Part shown: one piece after another, positions 49,601-60,214 of the stretch | Layout of the letters: every line of letters begins with the position of its first letter | Numbering within the stretch: position 1 is the stretch's first letter | NCBI GenBank assembly: GCA_964017195.1 | Contig: OZ024887.1 | Span: forward strand, 64,227,311 to 64,291,310 | Origin: Siderastrea radians | Taxonomy: Eukaryota; Cnidaria; Anthozoa; Scleractinia; Rhizangiidae | Reading direction: 5' to 3' | Length of the DNA: 64,000 nucleotides | The notes under the pieces: model-generated | Databases searched by the model: none | The model's input: the letters and a program-made list of their open reading frames with translations, nothing else | What the model was told of the DNA's origin: nothing | Made by a program: the position numbers and the translations under genes

Positions 49601-50697
49601 GGCACAAAAATTGAAACTTTCAGTTGCAACATTGTTTTCAAACGGCGTTACTCTAAAAGATTTATTTTAATCCACGTCTTAACAATAGGGCTACTTTTTC
49701 CATTTTACAGGGGTGAAGTTGTTAATGGAGGCTTTGGTCTTGTGTTAGATGGATCTCAAGTGAGTCTTTTTTCTAAATCTTGGATTGTACTCTCTCAGCT
49801 TCCTATCAACGCAGTTACTCCCGTTAGCTACAGTACAGTTGCAGTGATGCTGTTTTTGTACAGTTTTAATTGTTGCCTTTGCCGGTCAAATAAGGAAATC
49901 CGCAACACAACCAGGCTTATATGTGATGTTAATAGTTAGTTGTAGTTTTAACTATCGTGAACTACTCATCATTTTTTTTTCTTTTTTTCCCCTTGTTAGG
50001 AAGCCGGTGACAGAGCTCGTATGATGCTATCCTGGGATGTTAATAACGGGGTAAGACTATCCTTCACATTTCAGTTGTCTTAACTACTTTCTCAAGCAGG
50101 AGACTGAAGCGCTGTGAGACGCTGACACAGGAACTTTTCAATGGTAGTTTAAGGCTATTTTAACAACGGGTGGGGAGTGGGGGAAGAGGGAGGTTCACTG
50201 GCCCCCCGTTAAAGAATGACAGAAGGTTATCTGGAGTAAACTGACTGTGGCGGAACCAGACACGATGTAACAGAGAAAGTTGTTAATGCTGTAACTGACC
50301 TCTGTTCTGTTGATATCAGTGCGAGATTTTTTATCTCATAGAGAGTCCTCAAAAACTCGCGCATTTTCCCGCCCGTTCAACTTATGCCCCGTTCACACCA
50401 AATAAACAAGTGTACGTAAACGAAGTTCAATCAAACACTATTTAAACACGCGTGATCTTGGTGTAAACGTAACATAACTGGCTAGTATGACTTTTGGAAT
50501 TTTGAAACGGTCGTTTACAATTTAATTCTAATTGAACTGTCACTATTGTATTTCAGGTTGCTCGTCGTTGCTGGGCAGGGAACGTCCATGCCAAAAATGC
50601 CATTTGCAAAGCAATGGAAGAGAATCCCTTGCTGAAAGTTACAATCCCTTCTCACGTGGAAGACCTGACCCTGTTAGACAACGTTTTAAAGCCATGA
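31631..50697 (+). CDS. UROC1: Urocanate hydratase (urocanase), complete, 25 coding exons
   Basis: Second step of histidine breakdown: urocanate plus water to 4-imidazolone-5-propionate, using tightly bound NAD. Coding exons: 31631-31756, 33764-33893 (one border uncertain by 1 nt), 35097-35190, 35711-35770, 38664-38792, 39281-39409, 39867-39923, 40738-40824, 41432-41469, 41866-41916, 42332-42394, 42845-42953, 43521-43591, 43691-43788, 44137-44209, 44547-44579, 44896-44984, 45921-45991, 47558-47656, 47797-47846, 48663-48712, 49138-49219, 49711-49759, 50000-50050, 50557-50697. Phases agree throughout and give about 676 residues, the human length. Family blocks seen: VTYGGNGQVFSNWAQ, SYCYIGPQGIVHGT, SGLGGMSGAQAKAAV, DLGSDQTSLHNPFNGGYYPV, SRDHHDVSGTDSPFRETSN and LHNGGGVGWGE. 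The start at 31631 gives MASLKEICGGLP, matching animal urocanases in a strong start context; an in-frame ATG at 31493 is rejected. It faces HAL head to head. Confidence 0.96.
34105..34225. mobile_element. Partial relative of the AGGACGGTGCCTCC element
   Basis: TTAAGGATGGTGCCTCC followed by a CGCACATATGTTCTGCACATC-like block matches the left part of the element at 24362-24756. The other terminus is not found. It lies in UROC1 intron 2. Confidence 0.5.
36881..37770. mobile_element. 890 bp long-TIR element with 10 bp target duplication, nested
   Basis: The ends CGGTCAGTAC and GTACTGACCG are inverse, and the flanks are exact GAATTGAAAT copies (36871-36880 and 37771-37780). The inverted arms run about 250-260 bp each and include a tandem array of CTGCAGA/GTACAAAATGCAGA units. 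A non-repeated centre lies at about 37200-37520. Long TIRs with a 9-10 bp duplication are the hallmark of Mutator-like (MULE) elements; that assignment is inferred, since no transposase is present. Confidence 0.85.
36891..37003. repeat. CTGCAGA / TACAAAATGCAGA tandem array (left arm)
   Basis: Units of 7 bp (CTGCAGA) alternate with a 13-15 bp unit (GGTACAAAATGCAGA). The mirror copy is at 37658-37765 in the right arm. These are the terminal arrays of the nested element, not a CRISPR: the units are too short and there are no unique spacers. Confidence 0.8.
40560..40645 (+). mobile_element. Retroposon 3' tail with (ATT)n microsatellite
   Basis: AAAGGGCACTATATAAAA is followed by about 15 TTA units. 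A CTATATAAA motif plus a trinucleotide tail is a common 3' end of L2/CR1-type LINEs and their SINEs. The body upstream is not recognisable. It lies in UROC1 intron 7. Confidence 0.5.
41600..41755 (+). mobile_element. tRNA-derived SINE
   Basis: TAGCCAAGTGGTCAGG is a good Pol III A box and GGTTCAAGTCC a perfect-looking B box about 35 bp later. A non-tRNA body follows and ends in an AATAATAATT tail. The acceptor and anticodon stems do not pair as in a working tRNA. It lies in UROC1 intron 9. Confidence 0.65.
45311..45562. repeat. Degenerate GGAGCCC-type dispersed repeat, copy 2
   Basis: Repeated blocks GGAGCCCTG, GGAGCCCGAAG, GGAACCC and GGACCCTGA occur, related to 16435-16615. It lies in a UROC1 intron. 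Confidence 0.5.
46077..46189. repeat. Palindromic CGTTTCGATACATATCGA repeat cluster
   Basis: Three or four units of about 22 bp on the theme GTCGTTTCGATACATATCGA follow one another. They end in an inverse CGAAACGAC copy, so the array can fold into CGTTTC...GAAACG stems. It lies in UROC1 intron 18, about 90 bp after an exon. Confidence 0.65.
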
Positions 50698-51682
50698 CCA
50701 AGAATCCTTTTGCATTACGACGAGAGAATCTGGACAATGGAACCAAACGTGCACAAAGCTAGGGGTCGTTTTGAAAAATTTTCGGGCGGGTAAATGTTTC
50801 TCGTGCAGAGATTGGTTAAACGCAAACTTGTCTTTTAAAATTTGTCAGGCAGTTTGTTTGGGCGGACTTAATCTCAGGGGGTTAGAAGGCTCATACTCGG
50901 TTTTGAAAAAACAAAAAATCCATAATTTATTGTATTAGTTTGTAAAACAGTTATGAACTTAGTTACAGTAAAACACAAGAAAGGGCAGATTTTTACGGTG
51001 TTACTGTAAGACTGACTGTCTTTTTACCAGGTTTTAGCTGAACCTTTTGCCATTATAGCTTATAAATCAGTTATTTTTACGAAACTTATTTACAATGTGA
51101 CACGATATCGATCCGTCTTCAAAGTTGGTTTTGAGAGCTGACTGCCTGTTAGTAGAGAGCCAGTCGGGGCTCCCGCTTTCTCGTATACAATATCCGTTTT
51201 TTTTTGTTATTATTATTATTATTATTATTAATTTTTTTTTTTTTGGCGTGAAACGCGTTTATTTGTAACATGGTACGCGTTAGAAATGCGGCAAGTAGAT
51301 CCACCCAATGATAAATGGCATCCCCTATACGCGTACCCCAGTTGGGATGCAAACAAACAAGCTGTCGCATAATAGAGCATGGTAGCAGTTGTGATCTTTG
51401 CCTTTAAAAATATTGTGAACAATGCCTCCAGCTGCGGTTTAACAAAAATAAACAAACACGGACGTGAATTATTTTGTCTTCTTTGAATCTATCTTCCTTC
51501 TTAGTTCTGAAGAAAGGTTTTTTTTTGGACAGTTGCAGTGTCAACTCGTAACTGTGCAATATAATGGGTGTTAATCTGTTTGATTAGCACAGTGGGTCTT
51601 TTTGATGTGGCTTTGAAGAAAGTGGGGAATTAAGGATTTGATGGAATCTGTCCATGACGCAGTCCGAAAATCTACTACCTTA
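50698..51682. other. 3' flank of UROC1
   Basis: This is non-coding, with an A/T-rich stretch and a (TTA)n/poly-T tract at 51207-51245. A possible AATAAA lies near 51448. I see no gene; the two overlapping minus-strand frames near 51149-51455 run over low-complexity DNA. Confidence 0.45.
51207..51245. repeat. (TTA)n and poly-T tract
   Basis: About eight TTA units are followed by T-rich sequence. It may be the tail of a decayed retroposon; no body is recognised. Confidence 0.6.
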
Positions 51683-51959
51683 GAGCAGTTATCAAATGAG
51701 TGTGGAAAGTAATGTTGTGTTGGCTTTGGTTTTGCTTTACTTCGCTCTCTGATTGGATAAAAAAGTTCACGACACTTTCTCGACCAATGAGAAGTTAAAC
51801 CAAACCCAATCGTTACTTGTTCGCACGCGTTTTCCCGCGCTTAACGCTTATTACTTGTATTTGCTTCAATTTCTAATTGGTTCATTTTGTGTTGTTCCTG
51901 TTGTAATTGGTTAGAGTAATTACTTTGGTTTGGTTTTACGACACACTTGAAAATCGCTC
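51683..51959. mobile_element. CCAAT-rich MITE, copy B
   Basis: The left end TAGAGCAGTTATCAAATGAG and the right end, inverse of GAGCGATTTTCAAGTGTGTC, match copy A at 28842-29127. The inside has the same ATTGG/CCAAT spacing and TTTTCCCGCGCTTAACGC. The right-hand TA is not preserved. Confidence 0.7.
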
Positions 51960-52311
51960 TCTCGATTAATTAATTAATTGATACTCTGAACTCTAACTCG
52001 ATATACGACATAACAAAACAAAGCATCAGTGGTTAAATAAAAAAGTTCTAACAGAAATTCAAACTTTCTCAATCATTAAAGCCATTCAGCATCTTTTCTA
52101 TTCGGAGTTAATTCCAGTTACAATACAAATGCACCCCTTCATCATGCGAATAAATTCCCCTCAAGCGACTAAATTCATCGGCTCTAGAAAAACAAGAATG
52201 CGGAATTCCATGTGGACGTTAAGGAGGGGGGGGGGGGGGTGGGGGAGGATTCTGACCTTAACGTCCAGTGGACGTTAAGCGGGGAACTTTTGAATATGTC
52301 GCCTGTCCCTA

Positions 52312-52531
52312 GGAAATGCCAGGTTCAGAAATGGCTGAAAATGAAAAGAAACAGTTCGATAAAGAAATATCAGCTTTGGTTAAAGGTGTGAGGGAGATGA
52401 GTGAAAGCTTCCGATCTGCTGTCGATGAAATACGTACCCCAGTACAGCTGGTTACCTGGATAAAGTATAGAAGGACTGTAGGCTGAGCGTCCGCTGTTGG
52501 TAGCGGGACCGCTATAGTGGGAGACCTGTTC
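52312..52531 (+). pseudogene. Truncated, frame-broken copy of the apolipoprotein-L-like gene
   Basis: From an intact-looking acceptor (CCCTAG at 52307-52312), the sequence parallels the 5' part of the coding exon at 60173: a start at 52316, the KKQFDKEIS block, then a helical region. After the block equivalent to VDKLRT, a 5 nt insertion shifts the frame, a TGG has become TAG, and a TGA follows. Nucleotide similarity carries on to GTGGGAGACCTGTT and then stops. Keeping the acceptor points to a genomic duplication and not to a retrocopy. About two thirds of the gene is missing. It lies 8 kb upstream of the intact gene in the same orientation. Confidence 0.8.
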
Positions 52532-53278
52532 ACTTGACAACTGATCGGTGCATTGCCAGAGTTCTAACAGCCTCATGCACACGGGCAAATTTTCTATGAC
52601 AAGTTTTCTTTGGCAAATGATTTGAGCGTGTACATTGATGAACAAATTTTCTTTGACAGATGTCCTTGTTTGTGTGCTGGCAATGGCTTTTGGACAGCGG
52701 AACAGCAAGCGCGCAATTCAAGGCGATAAAGGCGGAAACCTGCCCAAAGTAAGTGAAAAATGTTATCCAAAAATAAAAGGCTCATTTTTCAAGTAAAGGC
52801 AAGTTAAATTATATCATGTAGCTCGGTAGCAGTAGTTTTATTGCGACCTAAAGCTGAAAATGCGGAGCAGGAAAAATACCGGTCGCATGGACCATGAAAA
52901 ATGGAGGCTCGTAGTGATAAAATGCTTCTAGAAGCATAGAAATTGTCTGAAACGGCTAAATCACTCAGTTAGGCCCGACAAAAGCTCCAAAAAACGCGCG
53001 GGCGAAGGATCCTCGAACTAATTTTCCATAAATCTTTGACAAATTTCCTTGACGATCCATCTACAAGTTTAGGGCAAATTTCACATCTGACAAAGTTTCT
53101 TTGACTAGGTTCTAGTTGGTAATATGAAAAGTTGACAAATCTCATCTACACGAGCAAACGTTTGTCATAGAAAATTTGTCAAAGCAAACTTGCTTGTGTG
53201 CATGGGGCTTACTTTGGTTTTGGTTTAAGGCATTCATTTGAAAAGCACTCCATATAACCCTAAGTGTACTCCTTAAAA

Positions 53279-56200
53279 GAGGGGCGGTAAGGGGGGGTCC
53301 TGTGCACGGTTCACGGCTATTAAAAACGACAAATAACGGTTCACGGTAATTAATGCTCCACTTTCACGATTCACGGAAAATAACACTGTAACCAAGGAGG
53401 ATTTCAGCTGTGAAGCCCTTCACTTGTCTATCTGTTTTATTCTTTACTCTTAGAATTGATGAGTACAGTGTATGTTATCTTTTGGGAGCTATTTTTTCTT
53501 GTGCCTGACAATAGTGATGAATTTCAGCTGGTGAAAATTGCGCGTATAGACTCATTTGCATTGATCGGACATTTCTATATTAACATCCGGTCAGACGACG
53601 GTGTTTTCTCTCCCAGGACTGACGAGAGATGTAGGGGAAAGGCCTGATCGCAGGCTAGTTTTTTCGCTCAAGTTGTTACGACTTCGAGAGGAAAGTCATC
53701 GTTTCCTCATGGATACACTCTAGATCTACAACTGGAAGTTCTCTACCAGACTCAGTGCAGCTAGTGTGGATGTAGGATTTAAAAAGTGGTTCGAAGACCG
53801 AAAGCTTCCTTTTTTAATTATTTTAATTAGCGAATGCTTTTATGAGGCTTATCATTTTTAGAATATGTTATTAGACTCGATGATATACTTTTTAACCCCC
53901 ACAAATGCTGTAAGTGAAGGTGAAGGTAGTGAAAGTAAATCGATGAAGAATAGTACTTAACGTCAACGTCATTTGGCCTTCCCTTGTCTCTTACCTTAAA
54001 CTGGTCTAACGAAAACTCAGAAGAACTTGGATGTGACTTTTACCATTCTTCCGCTACGAGTAGTAACTGCTCGAAGAAAAGTCATTTCGTCCTCGTTGTC
54101 TACTTGATCTTCAATGTCTGAATCTGTGTCATATTCTGATTCCTGTTCACAATCCCCTGTATCTCTGCTACCTTCTCTTGACATTTCTACCGCATCCTCT
54201 TGTTGTTCGCTCTGATAAACATCTACAGGAGCTTCCGAAGGTCTTGTCTGGAATGTCACTTTCTCGTTTTACGCAACAGAAGTAGCATACATGTTTAATG
54301 GCAGTGTGCCTGCTTTAAACATCATCGTTTCCTGACGCACGGTGCATTGTCTGACGGCCTTGCCGTAGTTTTTTACACTCCCTCATCAATTCTTTGTCGC
54401 AGCTGTTCAGCTTCCGTATGGGCTTTAGGTGGTTCATTTTTGAAAGAGCATTCAGTGGTGTCATTTGAGGAATTACAGGGTAGTACGACTTCTCGTGGGT
54501 AAAGTAGTAAGCAGCCCACCGTACAACTCGTTTGATGCTTTCATAGACAGTATTTGCCAAATTTCGAGCATACTGTAAGCAAGTGGGAAATTGATCCTTA
54601 AAATGACCCATAGCGTGGAGGTTTCCATTTGGACAGTAAGGCAGTGTGAAGATCTACTTCGTAACTTGTGTTGAGCTCTTTTAACAGCTCTGCGAGATCT
54701 TGAAGACCTTTAAGTATCATGCTAACGGACGATTGCGTTTGACTTGATATAGTCCCCTTCACTCCCATGGGTTTGCATGGTTTGTCAAAGGTAGAAATCA
54801 CTTCATCTGTTGATCTCTTCAAGTAGCTATCCAGGACTTTCAGGAGCTCTACAGCGTCAGCCAATGAAATTTTTGCCACCACCTGATGTTTTTGGTGAAC
54901 GGAGAAGGCTTTGTACAACATCCCCAAATGTTTCAAGAATTCTGCAGTGCCTTTTATTGAGGTGATTAACTTGACAGAGCCCGTTTGCGCGTCGGTTACA
55001 AATATGTTCCTATCGAGCTCAACACAGATGCCCATAGGTTGAGAAAATGAGGCATCTTTGGCTCTTCCATTGCAGTTTCCTTCCATTCCACTGTCAGCAA
55101 TAACGGTCACCTCTTCACCAGGGATTTTTGCTTTGATCTGGCGACCTTCTGTGTCAGCATGAACAATTCCATTTCTGTAAGCTGCAACGTGGGAACTTTC
55201 TACGCAGTGTGCACTTCCATTCTTGACAACCATTTCAACGGTAAGATCAGACATCTTTATAGCAACCACACCTCCAGGTTCCCCTTTTTGTGAAAGATAC
55301 AGCACATTTGAGCTCACGCACATGGAAATCACTTCTTTGCAGCCGTTAGGATACTTCGAGAAAAAGGTAACATTTCCCTCGACTGCCACTCCATTCAGCT
55401 CCAAAGTGATGGTGTAAATGGTTCCTTCCACATCACTGGCACATACAAGAATGGAGTCACTCGCCTTTGCAATACAAGATGGTTCGATGTTTTGAGAAAA
55501 GTGCACTTTAGCCAAGTCAACGTTTCGGTCAATATACGATTTCTCTAAGTTCTTCAAAAGCGTACTCAGTCTCTTTTGCAGCACTTCCACTGTGCCTTCG
55601 ATAGACAGTCCTCTTTGCTGTAGCTCACTGACAAGTCCCTCTTTCTTCAGCTTCTTGACTTGAAGTTTAGGAGTGGCAGCTATGGAAACTATCTGAATCC
55701 CTGATGTAGGTTTACATACATAAGCAATACCGCCCATGTATAACACTGACTTGGCACCTAAAAACTCTCCAAGATACTTACCCTCTGCGGGAACGTGGAG
55801 TCTGTCTTGAAAGCATATTTCTTGAGTCCAGTTACGAACTCTAACGCCTTCATCAAGTGTTACTAGGCCCAGGATCTATCCGCGAGTTTCGGAATTATAA
55901 CGACCAGTTGCAAATGACACCATTTTGCGTACATTTATTGTATTTTCAGGATCAGTTTTATTCGTAGCACAAGTCAAGTGCGAGCCATTAGTCCAGTCGA
56001 GCCAAGTCATGTTTTCAGAACTCCCCAGATGGATACCAAGTATCAATCAAACAAATACCTTGATTAAGTTCTACCAAATGCTTAATTTGCCTTTCATTCC
56101 TTTCCACATTTTCACCCATCTTTAGTCGCTTTACAAGGTGTTCGTCCTCCACTTTTGTTGCTGATCTCATTCTTTCACCACCCGGCTTCCTTTGATTGTT

Positions 56201-57581
56201 TTGATGACCGCCATGATTCTTTCCGTGTTTGGTCTGGCTCGCTGGGGCTATTTCTTTGCCAGCTACTGTTACCTTTATAACGGGGGGATCTTTTGCGAAA
56301 ACAATTTCTCTCCTCAGGACATTGACTACAAAAGATCAAACCAGACTAAAATTAATTAAAATATATATACACGGAAAACCCTATTACTCATTCATAGGAC
56401 TACGTATAAAAGAAACCATGTTTCTAGGAGAGATATAGAGGATCTGCGATGTTAAAATTCCCATGGTCTCTCCTTATAATTGTGACTTGCCATCGGATGA
56501 AAATGTCGAAGATGTATGGTCTTTCGCTTTGCGTTACGCAAATCAGGTTGTGTTACATCCGGCTGGAATAGCTGTGTGGATGTCTGTAAACAGCTGTATA
56601 CAGCCAGAACATCTGCCATGAAGCGTTTAAATCTTTTTCAAAAAGTTTCAGTTTTGGGAGAATAAAAGACCCAGGCATATAACATTTTCGTAATGGGGAA
56701 TTGAACGAAATCCCGTCACAAACCAAAAAGGGATGTAGGCTGCTTTGACCTTAGTGTCTTTCAGTGACCATTCACAAACACGTGCGAATATTAAAAATAA
56801 CTGCTCACCTTGTAATGCTGTTGTCGACGGTGACTTTAAAAAAAGAGGCCTCTCTTCGTCCCACTGTGCCTGTGTGTTTATAGCATACGCTTTGCTGCCC
56901 TCTGCGGACTTTACTAACCGGCAGGGTTTTAATTCAATACAGGATCCAAGACCACGCTTTTCCGATTCAGCTTTCAAACCAGCATATACTCTATAATGTG
57001 CCGCCTTAAAGCTTCTACAGAAGAATGCGTACTGGTGATCGGAATACGGATTCTTTCCTTCCCTCCAAGAAAAGCCAGAGTTCCAACAGATTTGGGGTCC
57101 ACATAATAAACTACTCCCTCTAATAACATTTGTTCACTGTCTGTATTGTCGGCCATTGTAGCTGGCATACCTGGACTGACCCTGACGGCAGTACAAAGGT
57201 CACAAATGTCATGCGGAGACTAAGGTCTGCCCAAGGTCATTGGCGTCATCAGAGATTGTTTTAAAATTGAGCTTAATTATCACGCGGTCTTCAAAGGATT
57301 CAAATAACAAAGCAGAATCCTGCCATTTGAAACTTTAAAACAGGTTAAAAAAAACTCCTGTGAGGATCCAAGAAGGCCCAAGAACGTTACCACCCATGTA
57401 ATCCATTTTCACGAGAAATATTTCAATCATAATCACGAATATCGGATAATATTTTTTATGTTTCACGTATCACGACAAGCACAACATTCACAGTTCACGT
57501 GTTATAATTTCACACTTTCACAGATCACGGAATTTAAAACCGCTTGATCACGTATCACGCAAAACCCCCTTTCATCCCCTC
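53279..57581. mobile_element. 4.3 kb TIR element carrying a decayed SAP/NHL gene
   Basis: The left end GAGGGGCGGTAAGGGGGG and the right end, inverse of GAGGGGATGAAAGGGGG, are flanked on both sides by TTAAAA (53273-53278 and 57582-57587). Just inside both ends are clusters of TCACGG-like motifs (53320-53390 and 57440-57560), in opposite orientations as expected of transposase-binding subterminal repeats. The only substantial reading frames inside belong to the minus-strand gene at 54017-57168. The flank could also be read as TTAA, as in Kolobok or piggyBac. The superfamily is not established. Confidence 0.72.
54017..57168 (-). pseudogene. SAP-domain, NHL-repeat protein gene, frame-broken, inside the TIR element
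   Basis: Exon 1 starts at 57168 (MPATMADN...) and ends at a good donor at 56809. Exon 2 starts after TTTTGTAG at 56325 and runs to about 54017. The largest open piece, 54598-55746 (382 codons), holds a SAP-type DNA-binding helix pair (residues about 33-64, KKEGLVSELQQRGLS) and a C-terminal NHL-like repeat (ASFSQPMGICVELDRNIFVTD). The next piece (54315-54611) is basic. The last (54017-54259) is acidic and ends TTRSGRMVKVTSKFF. Reading continues across breaks: frameshifts near 57000, 56020, 54630 and 54390, and stops near 55878 and 54268. Six lesions make this copy non-functional unless the assembly is poor. I do not recognise a DDE transposase core; whether this is the transposase or a passenger gene is open. 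Confidence 0.7.
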
Positions 57582-57982
57582 TTAAAAGTTGTCGAAAATA
57601 TTGCACCGCATCGTTTGACCTAAACTCAGAAGGTGACTAAAGATTTTTACGGGTTGTCCATGTTGGAGAAAATCAACCTAATGACCCGTGAATTTCTTTG
57701 CCTTCTTTCCAGTTAGAAAACTTCTATTCAGTTTTGTTGAGATGGGCGAAAGAGTAAAAGTGAAGGGAAGAATTGACCTTGGGATCAAGGCTTGAAATAA
57801 ATGTGATCGGATCGCGTTCTTCAACCTCAGCTGGCTGTGGTTGATTTGTGTAATGTTTCCTTTTATTTATTTCCCTTGTATACCGACGTCAGATGTACCT
57901 CACTAATGAGAACTCTGACGGGACATTTCTGAACATTTTTTTGCTTGAAACGGGAGATAGCTATATTGAACAATACGATCAA

Positions 57983-58935
57983 CCGTGGCAACCTAGTCTG
58001 GTGTCAGTTGAAACGGTTGATCAACCCTAAACCAACCGGAAAAGGTTTTTTTTCCCGCCAAACGAACGCGATGCAACCCAACTAAACCACTGATGCTAGT
58101 AAAAATACTCAAATGTCGTCAATAGTTAGTAAAGCCTTACAGTATCGATCCTCCGAAATAGTAAGAGCTAGATGACAAACGTAACTTGACTTTTCCTAAG
58201 TAACCCTTTACATAGAAAACCATAACATATGCAATAAGACGTTTAGCTCCGTGGCAACCGAGTCTGATGTTAGTTGAAACGGTTGATCAACCCTAAACCA
58301 ACCGGAAAAGGTTTTTTTCCCGGGCGAACGCGATACAACCCAACTGAACAATTGTTGTCGGCAGTTAATAAAACCTTACAGTAGCGATCCTCCGAAATTG
58401 TAAGAGCTACATGACAAACGTAACCTGACTTTTCGTAAGTAACCCTTTTACATAGAAAATCATAACATATGCAATAAGACGTTTGGATACGTGGCAACCG
58501 AGTCTGATGTTAGTTGAAACGGTTGATCAACCCTAAACCAACCGGAAAAGGTTTTTTCCCGGGCGAACGTGATAAAACCCAACTGAACGATTGTTGTCGG
58601 CAGTTAATAAAGCCTTACAGTAGCGATCCTCCGAAATTGTAAGAACTACATGACAAACGTAACCTGACTTTTCGTAAGTAACCCTTTTACATAGAAAATC
58701 ATAACATATGCAATAAGACGTTTGGTTACGTGGCAACCGAGTCTGATGTTAGTTGAAACGGTTGATCAACCCTAAACCAACCGGAAAAGGTTTTTTTCCC
58801 GCCAAACAAACGCGATACAACCCAACTCAAGAGCTAAGATGCTTAAGAGCTAGATGACAAACGTAATTTGACTTTTCGTAAACCCTTTCTCATCTGATAA
58901 AACGATAACATATGCAATAAGACGTTTGGTACCTA
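57983..58935. repeat. Tandem array, unit about 240 bp, 4 copies
   Basis: The block CGTGGCAACCGAGTCTGATG followed by TTAGTTGAAACGGTTGATCA starts at about 57983, 58251, 58491 and 58731. Spacing is 268, 240 and 240 bp, and the last copy is shortened. The units are over 90% alike by eye in the middle two copies, with a longer, more diverged first copy. The minus-strand frames at 58270 and 58533 are the same spurious ORF repeated. I see no gene. Confidence 0.85.
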
Positions 58936-59519
58936 GAAACATATATTCAATTCGAATATTTATTTTAAGAGCTAAGTCAATTGTTTATGCGAAGATTTAC
59001 TCAACCATGGTGTTTACGTTGTTTCTATATAATACAGAAACAAGATCAAGTCTCTCAGTTTTGCTTTCATTTCTTTCTTTAGTCTAACGCACATGGAAGA
59101 GCTTAAAACGTATGTAGGAAAAAAATTCGGCTTACGCTTTTAAAAACGACAAAATGAAATCGGTTGTCTAAAGAATATCTGTGGCGCTAAGTGGTGCCCC
59201 CCCCCCTAAATTTTCATTGTGTGGAACTAGCGACCGACACGCTCTTTTGCAGCCATTGACGCTTTGGGCGTGTCCAGCTGTGCAATTTTATTGGCTGTAT
59301 ATCTTTGGCTTACATTGTGACGCTGCAATTTTATTTATAGCTTGCAAAAACACAAGAAAGGGACTTTCCCTGTTTAAACAAAAAAGCACACAACTTGTAA
59401 ACCTATATTAGCATGACTTTTGCAACTTTGTGGTCAGTTGCGGTGGAGATTTGATACTGGTCAGTTGTTGTAGACCTGAAACAACTGGAGCTGTAAGCAG
59501 AAATAAAACGCGGAAAAGG

Positions 59520-59576
59520 AACTGCCAGTCTTGTCCTGCATTTTATTGACAACCGTACGAAGTCTCATTATCAAAG
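59520..59576 (+). promoter_or_regulatory. 5' UTR exon of the apolipoprotein-L-like gene (inferred)
   Basis: A strong donor (TCAAAG then GTAAGC) at 59577 pairs with the acceptor CTTTAG at 60167-60172. In the frame that would join the coding exon, a TGA lies upstream, so this exon is non-coding. The transcription start is not visible; the given start is approximate. Confidence 0.45.
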
Positions 59577-60214
59577 GTAAGCGTCTGTGTTAGCCTCGTT
59601 TTATCCAAAACGTACAGGCCTTAGGTGATAATGATTAAAGTCTCTGTAAGTTAAAAATTGTGACGAGTTTCTCTGATTGGAAGCACTCAACATCAAAATT
59701 ACGTGCAATACAGGTAATTGGCAAACAATCATTTACTGTAAGAATGGCATACTTCTTGATTTAGAATTTAGTTTGTCTTTTATTTACAAGGCAAAATGTG
59801 GGTAAGCGGTGAGTAAATTAATGGACTGTCTTCGGTAGATACTTTTCAAACCCTTGTCAGTGCTCACCACCTTACGACCGATACGTTTATATTTATAATA
59901 TACTGGTCAAGGCGCGTTAACGTTGATTTTTATGTATACCTATTATAAAACATTCAATTATTACCTTATAAGAAGCTAAGACCTGAAATCACATGAGGTC
60001 ACTATTTTATGTTAACTGAGTTAAATTAGTTACAAGTTTTTGTCCAACTTTAGTCAATTAAAAATCGGGACCCAGCAAAGCAGTCTTTACGTAACTGTTA
60101 GTAGCCCTGCATCTATACAATGATTGTACGTGCATGTTAATAAAACATTTTTTTTTTCTCTTCTATCTTTAGGTGTGTTTGAGTTTCGGAGACGCAAAGA
60201 GCGTATTAGAAGAG

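Noticed and set aside
58270..58736. Two similar 67-75 codon ORFs on the minus strand
   Set aside because: They are the same frame in successive tandem units, with no start context or motif.
60173..60214. Start of the apolipoprotein-L-like protein at the exon border (GTG)
   Set aside because: The codon is GTG directly after an acceptor, and the joined upstream exon has a stop in that frame; the first ATG is 60215.
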